Origin: CAZMOK01 sp964567785
GTDB lineage: Bacteria; Bacteroidota; Bacteroidia; Bacteroidales; JAGOPY01
DNA length: 64,000 bases
NCBI GenBank assembly: GCA_964567785.1
Contig: CAZMOK010000007.1
Coordinates: 1 to 64,000, forward strand
Direction of reading: 5' to 3'
Made by a program: the position numbers and the translations under genes
Shown: positions 49,825 to 59,867 of the stretch, one piece after another
Position numbering within the stretch: the first letter of the stretch is position 1
How the letters are laid out: the number at the start of each line of letters is the position of its first letter
The notes under the pieces: model-generated
What the model was told of the DNA's origin: nothing
The model's input: the letters and a program-made list of their open reading frames with translations, nothing else
Database searches by the model: none

Positions 49825-50883
49825 ATGAAAATTCTACTATTTCCATTCTCGTTGTTGTATGGTTTCGTGGTATTTGTCAGGAACCTTCTTTTCGACCTGA
49901 AAATCATCAAACCGGCCGAATACGATTTTCCTATTATCTCAGTAGGCAACCTTTCGATGGGTGGCACCGGAAAAACCCCTCATGTTGAGTACCTTGTCAG
50001 GCTGTTGCGCGAAAATTTCAAAATTGCCACACTGAGCAGGGGATACAGAAGAAAGACCAGGGGTTTCATAGTAGCATCAAAAGATTCGACTGAAAGGGAG
50101 ATTGGTGATGAGCCTCTGCAGTATTCGAGGAAATTCGATAAAACAATTGTTGCTGTTGATTCTAAAAGGACCAGGGGCATTGAAAAACTGGGGAAATTTG
50201 ATCCGAAACCTGATTTAGTCATTCTGGACGATGCCTTCCAGCACCGTTATGTCAAACCCGGCCTGTCCATTCTTCTGACAGATTTTCATAACATTTACAA
50301 GGAAGACTACCTGCTGCCCACCGGAAGACTCAGGGAACCCGGTAAAAATGCCAAAAGAGCTGATATCATTGTAGTCACCAAGACTCCCAGGGTCCTTTCG
50401 CCCCTTACCAGAAGAAGGATCCAGAATTTAATAAAACCAAGAGCCAATCAGAAACTTTTCTTTTCCTACATTTCATATGATGAACCTTTGCCCCTCTACC
50501 CGGAAAAGCAAACTTCACTCAGAAAAAAGAAGCATAATTACATCCTGCTATTTACAGGTATAGCGAACCCTTACCCCCTGCAGGAATACCTGAGCAATAA
50601 GTGCCACGAATTGATCACAATTGAGTTTCCCGATCACCACCGGTATGAAAGCAACGACCTCGACCGGATCATTGAATCATATAATGATATCTTTGCAAGT
50701 AATAAAATTATTTACACAACCGAAAAAGATGCCATGAGGCTGCATCGTCCGGAATTTTCAAGTTCCCTTGCCGATCTTCCGATATATTACATTCCAATCA
50801 GGGTGAATTTCCATAAATGTGATGATGCCAGGTTCGATAAATGTGTATTGGAATATGTCAGAAAATATTTCCCGAAGCATTGA
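49825..50883 (+). CDS. lpxK: Tetraacyldisaccharide 4'-kinase
   Basis: LpxK adds the 4'-phosphate of lipid A. The sequence has an N-terminal membrane helix, the Walker A loop VGNLSMGGTGKTPHVEYL, LSRGYRRKTRG and DDAFQHRYV. I use the ATG at 49825 (MKILLFPFSLLYG); the TTG 18 nt upstream is less likely. It overlaps pnp by 29 nt. lpxH, another lipid A gene, lies 2 kb downstream in the same direction. Confidence 0.93.
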   Translation: MKILLFPFSLLYGFVVFVRNLLFDLKIIKPAEYDFPIISVGNLSMGGTGKTPHVEYLVRLLRENFKIATLSRGYRRKTRGFIVASKDSTEREIGDEPLQYSRKFDKTIVAVDSKRTRGIEKLGKFDPKPDLVILDDAFQHRYVKPGLSILLTDFHNIYKEDYLLPTGRLREPGKNAKRADIIVVTKTPRVLSPLTRRRIQNLIKPRANQKLFFSYISYDEPLPLYPEKQTSLRKKKHNYILLFTGIANPYPLQEYLSNKCHELITIEFPDHHRYESNDLDRIIESYNDIFASNKIIYTTEKDAMRLHRPEFSSSLADLPIYYIPIRVNFHKCDDARFDKCVLEYVRKYFPKH

Positions 50884-51667
50884 TATTATATCAAGGAAAA
50901 CGAAATTAAAACCGGCAATCTCAATTATACTGGGTACAGGGCTGGGAGGCCTGACCCGTGAAATGGATATTGATACGGAGATCCCCTATGGAGAACTGCC
51001 CGGTTTTCAGCAATCCACAGTACAGGGACATCAAGGCGTACTGATATTCGGGCATCTTAACAGGGTGCCTGTTATTGCCATGAAAGGAAGGCACCATTAC
51101 TACGAAGGGTATTCCATGGATAACATAACCTATCCTATTAAAGTTTTCAAATCCCTTGGCATCAAAACATTAATAGTGTCTAACGCCTCGGGTGGCCTGG
51201 ACCCGTCATTTGATGTAGGTGACATAATGGTCATAACAGACCATGTCAATCTTATGAATGATAACCCGCTGACAGGCCCTTTTAAAAAAGAAGAAGGCAA
51301 CCGGTTCATCGACATGAGCAATGCCTACAATAAGGATTATGTATCACTTGCCTCACGGATAGCAGGGAAGAGAGGCATCAGACATTTAACAGGAACCTAT
51401 GCAGGTGTTACCGGGCCTACTTTCGAAACTCCTGCAGAATACAAGCACCTCAGGATCATAGGTGCTGATGCAGTCGGCATGTCAACCGTTCCCGAAGTTA
51501 TCTCAGCCCGTAAAGAAGGATTGGAAGTACTTGCGTTCTCCGTTATTTCAGACCTTGGTGTAGAGGGAAAGATCATCAAAATAAGTCATGATGATGTCAT
51601 AGATGCGGCCAGCCTTGCAGAACCAAAACTTACAACAATCATAAAGGAATTCGTCACAGAGGTTTGA
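50855..51667 (+). CDS. Purine nucleoside phosphorylase
   Basis: Trimeric-type PNP that splits inosine or guanosine with phosphate. Signature segments: ILGTGLGGLTREM, QGHQGVLIFGHL, KGRHHYYEGY, VSNASGGLDP, GVTGPTFETPAEYK and GADAVGMSTVPE. The start at 50855 (MSENISRS) gives 270 residues, normal for the family; the open frame to 50819 is inside lpxK. Confidence 0.92.
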   Translation: MSENISRSIDIISRKTKLKPAISIILGTGLGGLTREMDIDTEIPYGELPGFQQSTVQGHQGVLIFGHLNRVPVIAMKGRHHYYEGYSMDNITYPIKVFKSLGIKTLIVSNASGGLDPSFDVGDIMVITDHVNLMNDNPLTGPFKKEEGNRFIDMSNAYNKDYVSLASRIAGKRGIRHLTGTYAGVTGPTFETPAEYKHLRIIGADAVGMSTVPEVISARKEGLEVLAFSVISDLGVEGKIIKISHDDVIDAASLAEPKLTTIIKEFVTEV

Positions 51668-51671
51668 GATC

Positions 51672-52844
51672 ATGGAACGTACTGCCCTCAAAATACTAAT
51701 TATTCTACTCCTGATCACTTCATTAACGGGTTGCCACCAAATCCTCTTTAACCGGGATAATACACGGGTTGAAGGCTGTTTTTCCAATTTTTCGGGTAAA
51801 AGATTGATATTTAATGAAGTGGAGGTGCGTACCTTTATACCTCTCGATACGTTAAAACTTGATGAGGATGGTTGTTTCAGGCACTCAATGGACCTTGAGC
51901 AACCGGGGATATTCCTTCTCAAGCTGGACCAGGGCAATTACCTCACACTGGTCCTGAAGCCGGGGCAGGAAGTAGTTATCCGCAGCGATATGGAAAATAT
52001 CAGGACCGGCTATTCAGTGGAGGGATCGCAGGGATCAGAGAAGCTCAGGGACTTCGAAATGGCTTACAATAAGAGAAAGGCAAAGCTTGAAGAACAGGCC
52101 AAAGCTTTCGATCGTTCTTTTAACCAGGCCCTGACTGATCGCCGTTACACAAAAATTCTTGATTCCCTGGTAGGCGCGCATAAAGCATACGTGACAAACC
52201 TGGTCAGATCAGAGCCTGCTTCACTGGCAAACCTTATCATGCTGAACCGCAGGTTTGTTACAGAAAAAGTTTTTGACCAATATGACGATTTTGAGATATT
52301 CGCCCTGGTAGATTCCGCATTGATGGAATTATATCCTGAAAACAAGCATGTTAAGGATCATCATTTCAGGATTGAACAGGCACGGTACCGTTTAAGGGTT
52401 GAGAACCTTGCCGGCGAAAGGCTTGCCGCAGGCAGGAAGGCTCCTGAAATTAAGCTCGAAACGCCCTCTGGCGAAACGGTCAACCTGAGCTCCCTGCAAG
52501 GAAACCCGGTAGTGTTGTATTTCTGGGCATCATCAGATGCCCCTTCAAGGAAAGCCAATCAGCAATTGGTTAAACTCTATGATGAGTATAAAAACAAAGG
52601 CTTGAAAGTATATGCTGTTTCACTTGACAAATATGAAGAAATGTGGAAAGCAGCAATCAAAATCGATAAGCTTGAATGGATCAATGTAAGTGATCTTTCA
52701 GGGATGGGTTCCCCTGTATCTTTTATGTACAATCTTCCGGAAAATCTTCCTTACATTTTTCTGATCGACAGGGATGGAAAGATCATAATGAAAACCGGTA
52801 AGTTACAAGAGCTTGAAGAACGTATAAGCAGATTGTTTGAATAA
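51672..52844 (+). CDS. Thioredoxin-fold lipoprotein without the CxxC active site
   Basis: A lipoprotein signal (LTGC) is followed by a DUF4369-like beta domain (about 35-120), a helical region (about 125-240) and a TlpA/AhpC-type thioredoxin fold (about 250-390, starting RKAPEIKLETPSGE). The redox motif is lost: where TlpA proteins read W-C-x-P-C, this one has WASSDAPSR. The fold is otherwise complete (VVLYFWAS, IFLIDRDGKI). It may be a binding or scaffolding protein rather than a disulfide enzyme. Starts 4 nt after pnp. Confidence 0.85.
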   Translation: MERTALKILIILLLITSLTGCHQILFNRDNTRVEGCFSNFSGKRLIFNEVEVRTFIPLDTLKLDEDGCFRHSMDLEQPGIFLLKLDQGNYLTLVLKPGQEVVIRSDMENIRTGYSVEGSQGSEKLRDFEMAYNKRKAKLEEQAKAFDRSFNQALTDRRYTKILDSLVGAHKAYVTNLVRSEPASLANLIMLNRRFVTEKVFDQYDDFEIFALVDSALMELYPENKHVKDHHFRIEQARYRLRVENLAGERLAAGRKAPEIKLETPSGETVNLSSLQGNPVVLYFWASSDAPSRKANQQLVKLYDEYKNKGLKVYAVSLDKYEEMWKAAIKIDKLEWINVSDLSGMGSPVSFMYNLPENLPYIFLIDRDGKIIMKTGKLQELEERISRLFE

Positions 52845-52912
52845 CCGGGCTTTCACTGCTGGAGCTATTTTAGTATTATTGTAGTTTATTAACAAACCAG
52901 GCAGTTCAGTAA

Positions 52913-53680
52913 TTGGAAAAATCTAAAAATATATATTTCGCGTCAGATTTTCACCTGGGCATTCCCGACCACAAAAGCAGCCTTGAAAGAGAGAAAAAGC
53001 TCGTTTCCTGGCTGAATGATGTCAAGGAAAAGGCCGACAGGATCTTTCTCATGGGCGACGTTTTCGATTTCTGGTTTGAATACAAAAGTGTGGTTCCAAA
53101 AGGATATGTAAGGTTACTGGGTAAACTTGCCGAAATAACCGATGCAGGCATCCCTGTTCATCTTTTCAAAGGGAACCACGATATCTGGGCTTTCAATTAC
53201 CTGGAAAAAGAAATAAATATCATCCTTCACCGCCACCCTGAGGTGTTTGACTTTAACGGCCGGAAGTTTTATCTTGGACACGGCGACGGGCTCGGGCCGG
53301 GCGACAACGGTTATAAGTTCCTGAAGAAAGTTTTTGAGAACAGGATAAACCAATGGCTTTTCAGGTGGCTTCATCCTGATATCGGCGCCGGAATGGCGCT
53401 GTATTTCTCAAAAAAGAGCCGGACAGCCAATATCATAAAAGAGGGGAAGAAAGAAGAAGGCAGCCGGATAGAAGATGAGATGCTGTATAAATATGCACAA
53501 AGTCTTGTGAAACAAGGCATGAAAGCCGATTATTACATTTTCGGTCACAGGCACCTTCCTACCGACAAAGAGCTCAGCGATGGTTCACGCCTGATATTGC
53601 TGGGCGACTGGATAACGAATTTTTCATATGCCGTTTTCAACGGCCAAAAGCTTGAACTTAAGTTTTACGATAAAAAATAA
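52913..53680 (+). CDS. lpxH: UDP-2,3-diacylglucosamine pyrophosphatase
   Basis: LpxH makes lipid X from UDP-diacylglucosamine. The calcineurin-type metallophosphatase motifs are complete: SDFHLG, GDVFDFWFEY, KGNHD, HGDG and FGHRH. No ATG precedes the first motif, so translation probably starts at the TTG at 52913 (product begins MEKSKNIYFASDFHLG). Other metallophosphatases share these motifs, but GDVFDFWFEY is typical of LpxH. 6 nt before sppA. Confidence 0.88.
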   Translation: MEKSKNIYFASDFHLGIPDHKSSLEREKKLVSWLNDVKEKADRIFLMGDVFDFWFEYKSVVPKGYVRLLGKLAEITDAGIPVHLFKGNHDIWAFNYLEKEINIILHRHPEVFDFNGRKFYLGHGDGLGPGDNGYKFLKKVFENRINQWLFRWLHPDIGAGMALYFSKKSRTANIIKEGKKEEGSRIEDEMLYKYAQSLVKQGMKADYYIFGHRHLPTDKELSDGSRLILLGDWITNFSYAVFNGQKLELKFYDKK

Positions 53681-53686
53681 AATACC

Positions 53687-55459
53687 ATGAAAGACTTCTT
53701 CAAATTTATGTTCGCATCGATGCTGGGTTTTATCATAACCCTTATCATCGCTTTTTTCCTTTTTATAGCAGTAATAGCTTCAATCGTTTCCTTTGCCGAG
53801 AAAGAGACATATGAAGTGGAGGATAACTCGATCCTTAAAATGGAGGTGAATTACCCTGTCAATGACAGGACCCAGAAACAGATGTTCCCGTCCTTCGGAC
53901 CTTCGTTTGACATTGAAAAAGCACTTGGCCTTAACGATTTGCTGAAATACCTCGACAAAGCTGCAACGGACGACCGGATCAAAGGGATCTATCTCGACCT
54001 TTCTGTTGTTCCAACAGGGACTGCCATTCTTGAAGAGCTGCGGCAGGCGATCCTTGACTTTAAAGAATCAGGTAAATTCGTGGTCTGCTATGCTGATATT
54101 CTCACACAGACTGCTTACTACCTGGGTTCTGCGGCTGACCATGTTTACCTCCATCCCGATGGCATGGTCGAGCTGAAAGGTATAAATGCCGAACTACTCT
54201 TCATAAAAGGCACCCTTGAAAAACTCGATATTGACGTGGAAGTTATCAGGGCCGGAAAATATAAAAGTGCTGCAGAGCCTCTTCTTTACGATAAAATGAG
54301 TGAGGCAAACAGAGAACAGATAGAGCTTTACATTAATCGCATCTGGAACAAGATGTCGGCAGATATTGCCGAGAGCAGGAATATGACAGTTGAAGAACTG
54401 AACAAGATAGCTGATGACCTTGACGCACTAAATGCGGAAAAGGCAACGGATCTGTTTATAGTCGACGGACTTTTCCATCCCGATGAGATGACTGCCGAAC
54501 TCAAAAGGCTGGCAGGCATCGAACCGGATGACGATCTTGAAATGGTTAAGATGGGCAATTATGTTGACGCTACATTCCCCGACAAGGAAAAGAAAAGGAT
54601 TGCCCGTGAAAAAATTGCCGTTGTTTATGCCGTGGGTGCGATAATGGGCGGTGAAGGAGATGACATGACCATCGGTTCCGAAAGGATCTCCAAGGCCATA
54701 AGGAAGGCCAGGAAAGACGATAAGGTAAAAGCCATTGTGATGAGGGTCAATTCACCGGGTGGTGATGCGCTTGCCTCAGAAGTTATAAGAAGGGAGATAG
54801 AATTAGCAAATGATACAAAGCCTGTTATCGTATCCATGAGTGACCTGGCTGCCTCAGGAGGCTACTGGATATCCTGTTCCGCAGATAAAATACTGGCCGA
54901 TGAAATGACCCTCACCGGTTCAATCGGGGTTTTTGGTTTGATCCCCAATATGAAAGGCTTTTTCAACAACAAGCTCGGAATGACCTTCGATTATGCCAAT
55001 ACGAACAAAAATTCCGATTTCCCGACCGTAAGCAGACCACTGCCAGAATATCAGAAACAAGTTCTGGAACGTGAGATCGGCATGATATATGAAGATTTTC
55101 TCAGCCTGGTGGCCGATGGCAGGGATATGACGCGTGATGAGGTGCACGAACTGGCCCAGGGCAGGGTTTGGGCAGCCAGAGATGCTTTTGAGAATAACCT
55201 GGTTGATGAAATAGGCGGAATGCAAAGAGCAATTGATATCGCCGCTGAAATGGCAGATATCGAAGATTATCGCCTGTATGAACTGCCTCGTCAGAAAGAT
55301 CCTTTCCAGCAACTGATCGAAGAAATTTCAGGTAATGCCAAAACCCGTTTACTTGTGAATGAGCTGGGTGATAACTACTACATATACCAGTACCTTAAAA
55401 AGGTGCAGGAGATGGAAGGAACCCAGGCACGGCTGCCTTTTGAAATAAGGCTCAAATAG
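53687..55459 (+). CDS. sppA: Signal peptide peptidase SppA, long (67K) type
   Basis: 590 residues: an N-terminal membrane helix (about 8-35) and two S49 peptidase domains. The catalytic Ser/Lys dyad matches E. coli SppA: Lys in RAGKYKSAAEPLL of the first domain, and Ser in MSDLAASGGYW of the second. It degrades cleaved signal peptides and membrane fragments. Last gene of the lpxK-to-sppA run. Confidence 0.93.
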   Translation: MKDFFKFMFASMLGFIITLIIAFFLFIAVIASIVSFAEKETYEVEDNSILKMEVNYPVNDRTQKQMFPSFGPSFDIEKALGLNDLLKYLDKAATDDRIKGIYLDLSVVPTGTAILEELRQAILDFKESGKFVVCYADILTQTAYYLGSAADHVYLHPDGMVELKGINAELLFIKGTLEKLDIDVEVIRAGKYKSAAEPLLYDKMSEANREQIELYINRIWNKMSADIAESRNMTVEELNKIADDLDALNAEKATDLFIVDGLFHPDEMTAELKRLAGIEPDDDLEMVKMGNYVDATFPDKEKKRIAREKIAVVYAVGAIMGGEGDDMTIGSERISKAIRKARKDDKVKAIVMRVNSPGGDALASEVIRREIELANDTKPVIVSMSDLAASGGYWISCSADKILADEMTLTGSIGVFGLIPNMKGFFNNKLGMTFDYANTNKNSDFPTVSRPLPEYQKQVLEREIGMIYEDFLSLVADGRDMTRDEVHELAQGRVWAARDAFENNLVDEIGGMQRAIDIAAEMADIEDYRLYELPRQKDPFQQLIEEISGNAKTRLLVNELGDNYYIYQYLKKVQEMEGTQARLPFEIRLK

Positions 55460-55465
55460 AACAGA

Positions 55466-56257
55466 TCAGAACGATTCGAGGGCTTTGATCCTCATAGCGG
55501 CTTTCGCCTTTGCTGTAGTATCCGTTTTATAATTATATATGGCATTCTCCCAGCTACCGTACATGGGGTTGGGGAATGCTATGAATCTTCTGCCGAAGCT
55601 TGATTCCAGCTTATCAACCATTTCTTTTCTTTCTTCAGCAGACCGGCCTTCAAAAACCCTTGAAAAATCCCCGAGGTTATCGCCCAACAGCATTACCACG
55701 CGATAATCTTCTTCAATGCGGTTTCTTCGGCTTTCCTTGCTGGTGGTGGAAGTCCTCATAAAAAGGTGGTCCTTGTCGGCATAAGGGAACCCCCTTCTTT
55801 TAAGATTTTCGATCGTAGCTCCTTTGAGATGTTCTTTCCGGTTGGTTACGTAGAATATTTCTATCTCTTTTGAGGCAACAAAATTCAGGAACTTTTGCGA
55901 TCCGGGAAGAGCCTGAGCCCGGGAAAGCATGCACCACTCATCCCATTTTTCGGGATAACTGATGCCTTCAAGTATGCATTTAGCCTGGTATGGACTGTTA
56001 TCAAGAACTGTTTCATCAATATCAGTTATAATAGCGCGCTTCTTATCCACTGTTTTATTGAGTTCATCATAGATCATTATCATGGCTATGTTATACGCCT
56101 GAAGGTAAAGCGCATCATTTTCCGCTGCCTTTTGCCGATAGAGTGTCGCCATCAGCATCCGCTCATTAGTGGAAGGCGTGTATTCGTCTTCGCCTTGAAA
56201 TTGACAGGAACTGGAGAATATTGCAAAGAGCGCCAGGAATAGAATTAGTCTTTTCAT
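55466..56257 (-). CDS. HAD-family class C acid phosphatase / 5'-nucleotidase lipoprotein (e(P4) family)
   Basis: A lipoprotein signal (FSSSC) leads a 263-residue HAD-like domain. The nucleophile motif DIDETVLDNSPYQ and the later LLGDNLGDFS are typical of class C acid phosphatases such as e(P4), which dephosphorylate nucleotides at the outer membrane. The second motif reads FYVTNRKE, also typical. Convergent with sppA (6-nt gap). Confidence 0.92.
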   Translation of the reverse strand: MKRLILFLALFAIFSSSCQFQGEDEYTPSTNERMLMATLYRQKAAENDALYLQAYNIAMIMIYDELNKTVDKKRAIITDIDETVLDNSPYQAKCILEGISYPEKWDEWCMLSRAQALPGSQKFLNFVASKEIEIFYVTNRKEHLKGATIENLKRRGFPYADKDHLFMRTSTTSKESRRNRIEEDYRVVMLLGDNLGDFSRVFEGRSAEERKEMVDKLESSFGRRFIAFPNPMYGSWENAIYNYKTDTTAKAKAAMRIKALESF

Positions 56258-56283
56258 GCCGTTAATCGTTTTATAAATTAAAA

Positions 56284-56309
56284 GAGCCGGATCATTTTAA
56301 ATCCGGCTC
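56284..56309 (-). terminator. Terminator after PFOR
   Basis: GAGCCGGAT and ATCCGGCTC form a perfect 9-bp stem with an 8-nt loop, followed on the minus strand by TTTT. It lies 28 nt past the PFOR stop. Confidence 0.8.
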
Positions 56310-56316
56310 AAAAATA
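56309..56316 (-). promoter_or_regulatory. -7 element for the acid phosphatase gene
   Basis: TATTTTTG on the minus strand overlaps the edge of the PFOR terminator and lies 51 nt upstream of the ATG at 56257. Confidence 0.4.
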
Positions 56317-56336
56317 TAGAAGAAAAAGGTATCATG

Positions 56337-59300
56337 TTAGTTCGAAAAATCCATAGCTGCTAATCGCTTATAGCTTTCATAACGCCATTTGGCATTTTTT
56401 TCAGCCTCTATTTCAAGCCTTGCTGCTTCAGCAGGGAAGGCCTTTTTCAACGAAGTATACCTGACCTCGCCATCCAGGAAATTGCTGAACTGGCTCCAGT
56501 CGGGTTCTTTCGAGTCGAGTATGAACGGATTCTTTCCTTCGAACTCAAGAGCCGGGTTATACCTGTAAAGCTGCCAGTAACCCGAATCTACGGCAAGTTT
56601 CATCTCTTCCTGGGTCTTGCCCATGCCTGCACGTATACCGTGGTTGATACAAGGCGAATATGCGATTATTATCGAAGGTCCCTGGTAGGCTTCCGCCTCT
56701 TTCAGGGCTTTGAAATACTGATTATAGCTGGCCCCCATTGCAACCTGGGCAACATAAACGTAGCCATAGGTCATGGCCATCATTCCAAGGTCCTTTTTCC
56801 TGGCTTTCTTTCCTGAGGCGGCAAATTTCGCAACAGCACCCACAGGTGTCGATTTAGAAGCCTGACCACCTGTATTTGAGTAGACTTCGGTATCAAGAAC
56901 CAGCAGGTTAATATCTTCTCCTGAGGCAATTACATGGTCAAGCCCGCCATAGCCTATGTCGTATGCCCATCCATCACCGCCAAATACCCAGATCGATTTC
57001 TTTACAAGGTATTGTTTGAGCGAAAGTATCTCTTTGGCAATCTTGTCCTTTGATTTATCAAGGAGCGGAAGCATCTTGTCTGTTGCTGCCTTTGACAGCT
57101 TTGCGTCATTCATGCCTTCAATCCATTCCTGGTAAGTATTTTTCAGGTTCTCGTCGATACCGTTGCTCATCGCTTCGCTCATCCTGTTGGCCATGCGGTC
57201 CCTCAGCTTCCTGATAGCAATGGTAAAGCCGAATCCATACTCAGCATTGTCTTCAAAAAGCGAATTGGCCCAGGCCGGTCCGTGACCGCTTTCATGATGC
57301 TGACGGTAGGGTGTAGAAGGCGCCGATCCTCCGTAAATGGAAGAACATCCGGTTGCATTGGAGATTATCATTCTTTCCCCGTACAACTGTGTTATCAACT
57401 TGATGTAAGGTGTTTCACCACATCCCGCACAGGCACCGGAAAATTCAAAGAGTGGTTGTGCAAACTGGCTGTTCTTTACCGATTTATCTTTCTCCACAAT
57501 GTCTTCTTTATAGGTGACGTTCTCTTCCATATAGTCCCATCTTTCCACCTCATCCATTTGTGATCCCAGAGGCTCCATTATAAGGGCTTTTTCTTTGGAA
57601 GGACAGATATCGGCGCAGTTACCACAACCGGTGCAATCAAGCACACTTACCTGTATCCTGAAATTATAACCTGCCAGTTTCCCTTTTGTTTTCTGTGTTT
57701 CGGTACCTTCCGGAGCCTTTTCCAATTCCTCATCAGTAAGCAGGAACGGCCTGATACAGGCATGCGGACAAACATAGGCACACTGGTTACACTGGATACA
57801 GTTCTCAACCTGCCATTCCGGGACGTTTACGGCAATACCTCTTTTTTCGAATTCTGTGGTGCCCGGGGGGAATGTGCCGTCTTCCCTGTCGACAAAAGAA
57901 CTTACAGGAAGGTCGTCCCCTTTCAAATGGTTGATTGTGTAGGCGATATCCTTTACAAAATCGGGAGCATTCAGCTCTTCCTTTTTATCCTTACCGCTGA
58001 GCTTCTTCCATTCTTTTGGTATCTCAACCCTGGTAACATCTCCTCCTCTGTCAACGGCGGTGTTGTTCATATTTACGATATCCTCTCCCTTGTTCCCGAA
58101 CGTCTTCCTGATCATTAACTTCATCTGTTCCACGGCAAGTTCGTAAGGGATCACGTTGGATATCTTGAAAAATGCTGATTGCATTATCGTGTTAGTCCTG
58201 GAGCCCAGCCCGATCTCTTCTGCAATCCTGGTGGCATTGATGATATAAAAATTGATATCGTTCTCGGCCAGGTATTTTTTCATGGAATCAGGAAGCCTTT
58301 TCTTTGTTTCCTCCTTATCCCATATGCTGTTCAGTAAGAATGTACCCCCTTTCTTCAACCCCTTGAGCATATCATATTTATCGAGATATGACGGTACATG
58401 GCAGGCAACAAAATCAGGTGAACTTACAAGGTACGAAGAGTGGACAGGTTTGTCGCCAAACCGCAGGTGCGAAGTGGTTATACCTCCCGATTTTTTGGAG
58501 TCGTAGGCGAAATAAGCCTGGCAGTATTTGTCGGTATTTTCACCTATGATCTTGATCGAGTTCTTATTGGCCCCAACAGTACCGTCGGAACCAAGTCCGT
58601 AAAACTTACCTTCGAAAGTACCTTTCGGCACGGTGCTCACGTCTGGCTTCAGCGGAAGTGAAAGGTAGGTGACATCGTCCACAATTCCGACAGTGAAACG
58701 GTCTTTGGGTTCCTTCATTTTCAGGTTATCAAAAACCGATATGATCATTGACGGAGTTGTATCTTTTGAGCTCAGCCCGTAGCGCCCTCCCACGATCAAT
58801 GGGGCGTTTTCCTTACCGTAATACAGATCTTTTACATCGAGGTGCAGCGGTTCAGCGTTAGCCCCCGGTTCTTTGGTCCTGTCAAGTACGGCTATCCTTT
58901 TAACGGATTCCGGAATCGCTTTAAAAAAGTATTTGGCTGAGAAAGGCCTGTAAAGGTGAACAGTGACAAGGCCTACCTTTTCGCCCTTTGCGACAAGGTA
59001 ATCAACCGTTTCTTTAATTGTATCGGTAACAGACCCCATGGCAATGATCACATGTTCGGCATCAGGAGCGCCGTGATAATTGAACGGGTGGTATTCGCGC
59101 CCGGTTAGCTTTGTGATCTCCTGCATATAGTTTTCAACCACATCGGGTATGGGATCATAAAAGCGGTTAGCGGCCTCCCTCGACTGGAAATAAATATCCG
59201 GGTTCTGTGCAGTACCCCTTGTAACAGGATGTTCAGGGTTCAGCGCCCTTTCGCGGAATTCCTGTACTGCCTGGAAGTCGAAAAGATGTTCAAGGTCTTC

Positions 59301-59867
59301 ATTCTCAAAATATTCAACCTTTTGGATCTCGTGAGAGGTACGGAAACCATCAAAGAAATGAAGGAACGGTACCCTCGATTTTACTGATGCCAGGTGGGCT
59401 ATCCCTCCTATGTCCATGATCTCCTGCACGCTTCCTGTAGCAAGCATGGCAAAGCCGGTATGCCGCGTACTCATAACGTCGCTGTGATCTCCGAAAATTG
59501 AAAGAGCCTGGGCCGCTAAACTTCTTGCACTGACATGAAAAACGCCCGGTAGCAATTCGCCTGACATTTTGTACATGTTCGGGATCATCAGCAGCAACCC
59601 CTGGGAAGCAGTAAATGTTGAGCAAAGTGCCCCGGATTGCAAAGCTCCGTGCATAGCCCCGGCAGCTCCCGCTTCCGACTGCATTTCTGTTACATTGATC
59701 ACATCATCGAAAATATTCTTCCTTTCATGTGCAGCCCATTCGTCAATGTATTCTGCCATGGTGGATGATGGGGTGATGGGATAGATGCAAGCTACTTCGC
59801 TGAATATATAAGCTACATGCGATGCCGCATAGTTACCGTCGCAGGTAATAAATTTTTTCTTTTTCAT
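56337..59867 (-). CDS. nifJ: Pyruvate:ferredoxin (flavodoxin) oxidoreductase, single-chain
   Basis: The 1176-residue enzyme converts pyruvate and CoA to acetyl-CoA, CO2 and reduced ferredoxin. Domain order is standard: N-terminal pyrimidine-binding domain (CDGNYAASHVAYIFSE, YPITPSS), CoA-binding and gamma domains, a two-cluster ferredoxin insert (CIQCNQCAYVCPHAC and CTGCGNCADIC, about 690-760), and the thiamine-diphosphate domain with CAGCGETPYIK, NATGCSSIYGG and GDGWAYDIGYGG. It has its own terminator and an upstream palindrome shared with the molybdoenzyme operon, suggesting common redox control. Confidence 0.96.
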   Translation of the reverse strand: MKKKKFITCDGNYAASHVAYIFSEVACIYPITPSSTMAEYIDEWAAHERKNIFDDVINVTEMQSEAGAAGAMHGALQSGALCSTFTASQGLLLMIPNMYKMSGELLPGVFHVSARSLAAQALSIFGDHSDVMSTRHTGFAMLATGSVQEIMDIGGIAHLASVKSRVPFLHFFDGFRTSHEIQKVEYFENEDLEHLFDFQAVQEFRERALNPEHPVTRGTAQNPDIYFQSREAANRFYDPIPDVVENYMQEITKLTGREYHPFNYHGAPDAEHVIIAMGSVTDTIKETVDYLVAKGEKVGLVTVHLYRPFSAKYFFKAIPESVKRIAVLDRTKEPGANAEPLHLDVKDLYYGKENAPLIVGGRYGLSSKDTTPSMIISVFDNLKMKEPKDRFTVGIVDDVTYLSLPLKPDVSTVPKGTFEGKFYGLGSDGTVGANKNSIKIIGENTDKYCQAYFAYDSKKSGGITTSHLRFGDKPVHSSYLVSSPDFVACHVPSYLDKYDMLKGLKKGGTFLLNSIWDKEETKKRLPDSMKKYLAENDINFYIINATRIAEEIGLGSRTNTIMQSAFFKISNVIPYELAVEQMKLMIRKTFGNKGEDIVNMNNTAVDRGGDVTRVEIPKEWKKLSGKDKKEELNAPDFVKDIAYTINHLKGDDLPVSSFVDREDGTFPPGTTEFEKRGIAVNVPEWQVENCIQCNQCAYVCPHACIRPFLLTDEELEKAPEGTETQKTKGKLAGYNFRIQVSVLDCTGCGNCADICPSKEKALIMEPLGSQMDEVERWDYMEENVTYKEDIVEKDKSVKNSQFAQPLFEFSGACAGCGETPYIKLITQLYGERMIISNATGCSSIYGGSAPSTPYRQHHESGHGPAWANSLFEDNAEYGFGFTIAIRKLRDRMANRMSEAMSNGIDENLKNTYQEWIEGMNDAKLSKAATDKMLPLLDKSKDKIAKEILSLKQYLVKKSIWVFGGDGWAYDIGYGGLDHVIASGEDINLLVLDTEVYSNTGGQASKSTPVGAVAKFAASGKKARKKDLGMMAMTYGYVYVAQVAMGASYNQYFKALKEAEAYQGPSIIIAYSPCINHGIRAGMGKTQEEMKLAVDSGYWQLYRYNPALEFEGKNPFILDSKEPDWSQFSNFLDGEVRYTSLKKAFPAEAARLEIEAEKNAKWRYESYKRLAAMDFSN

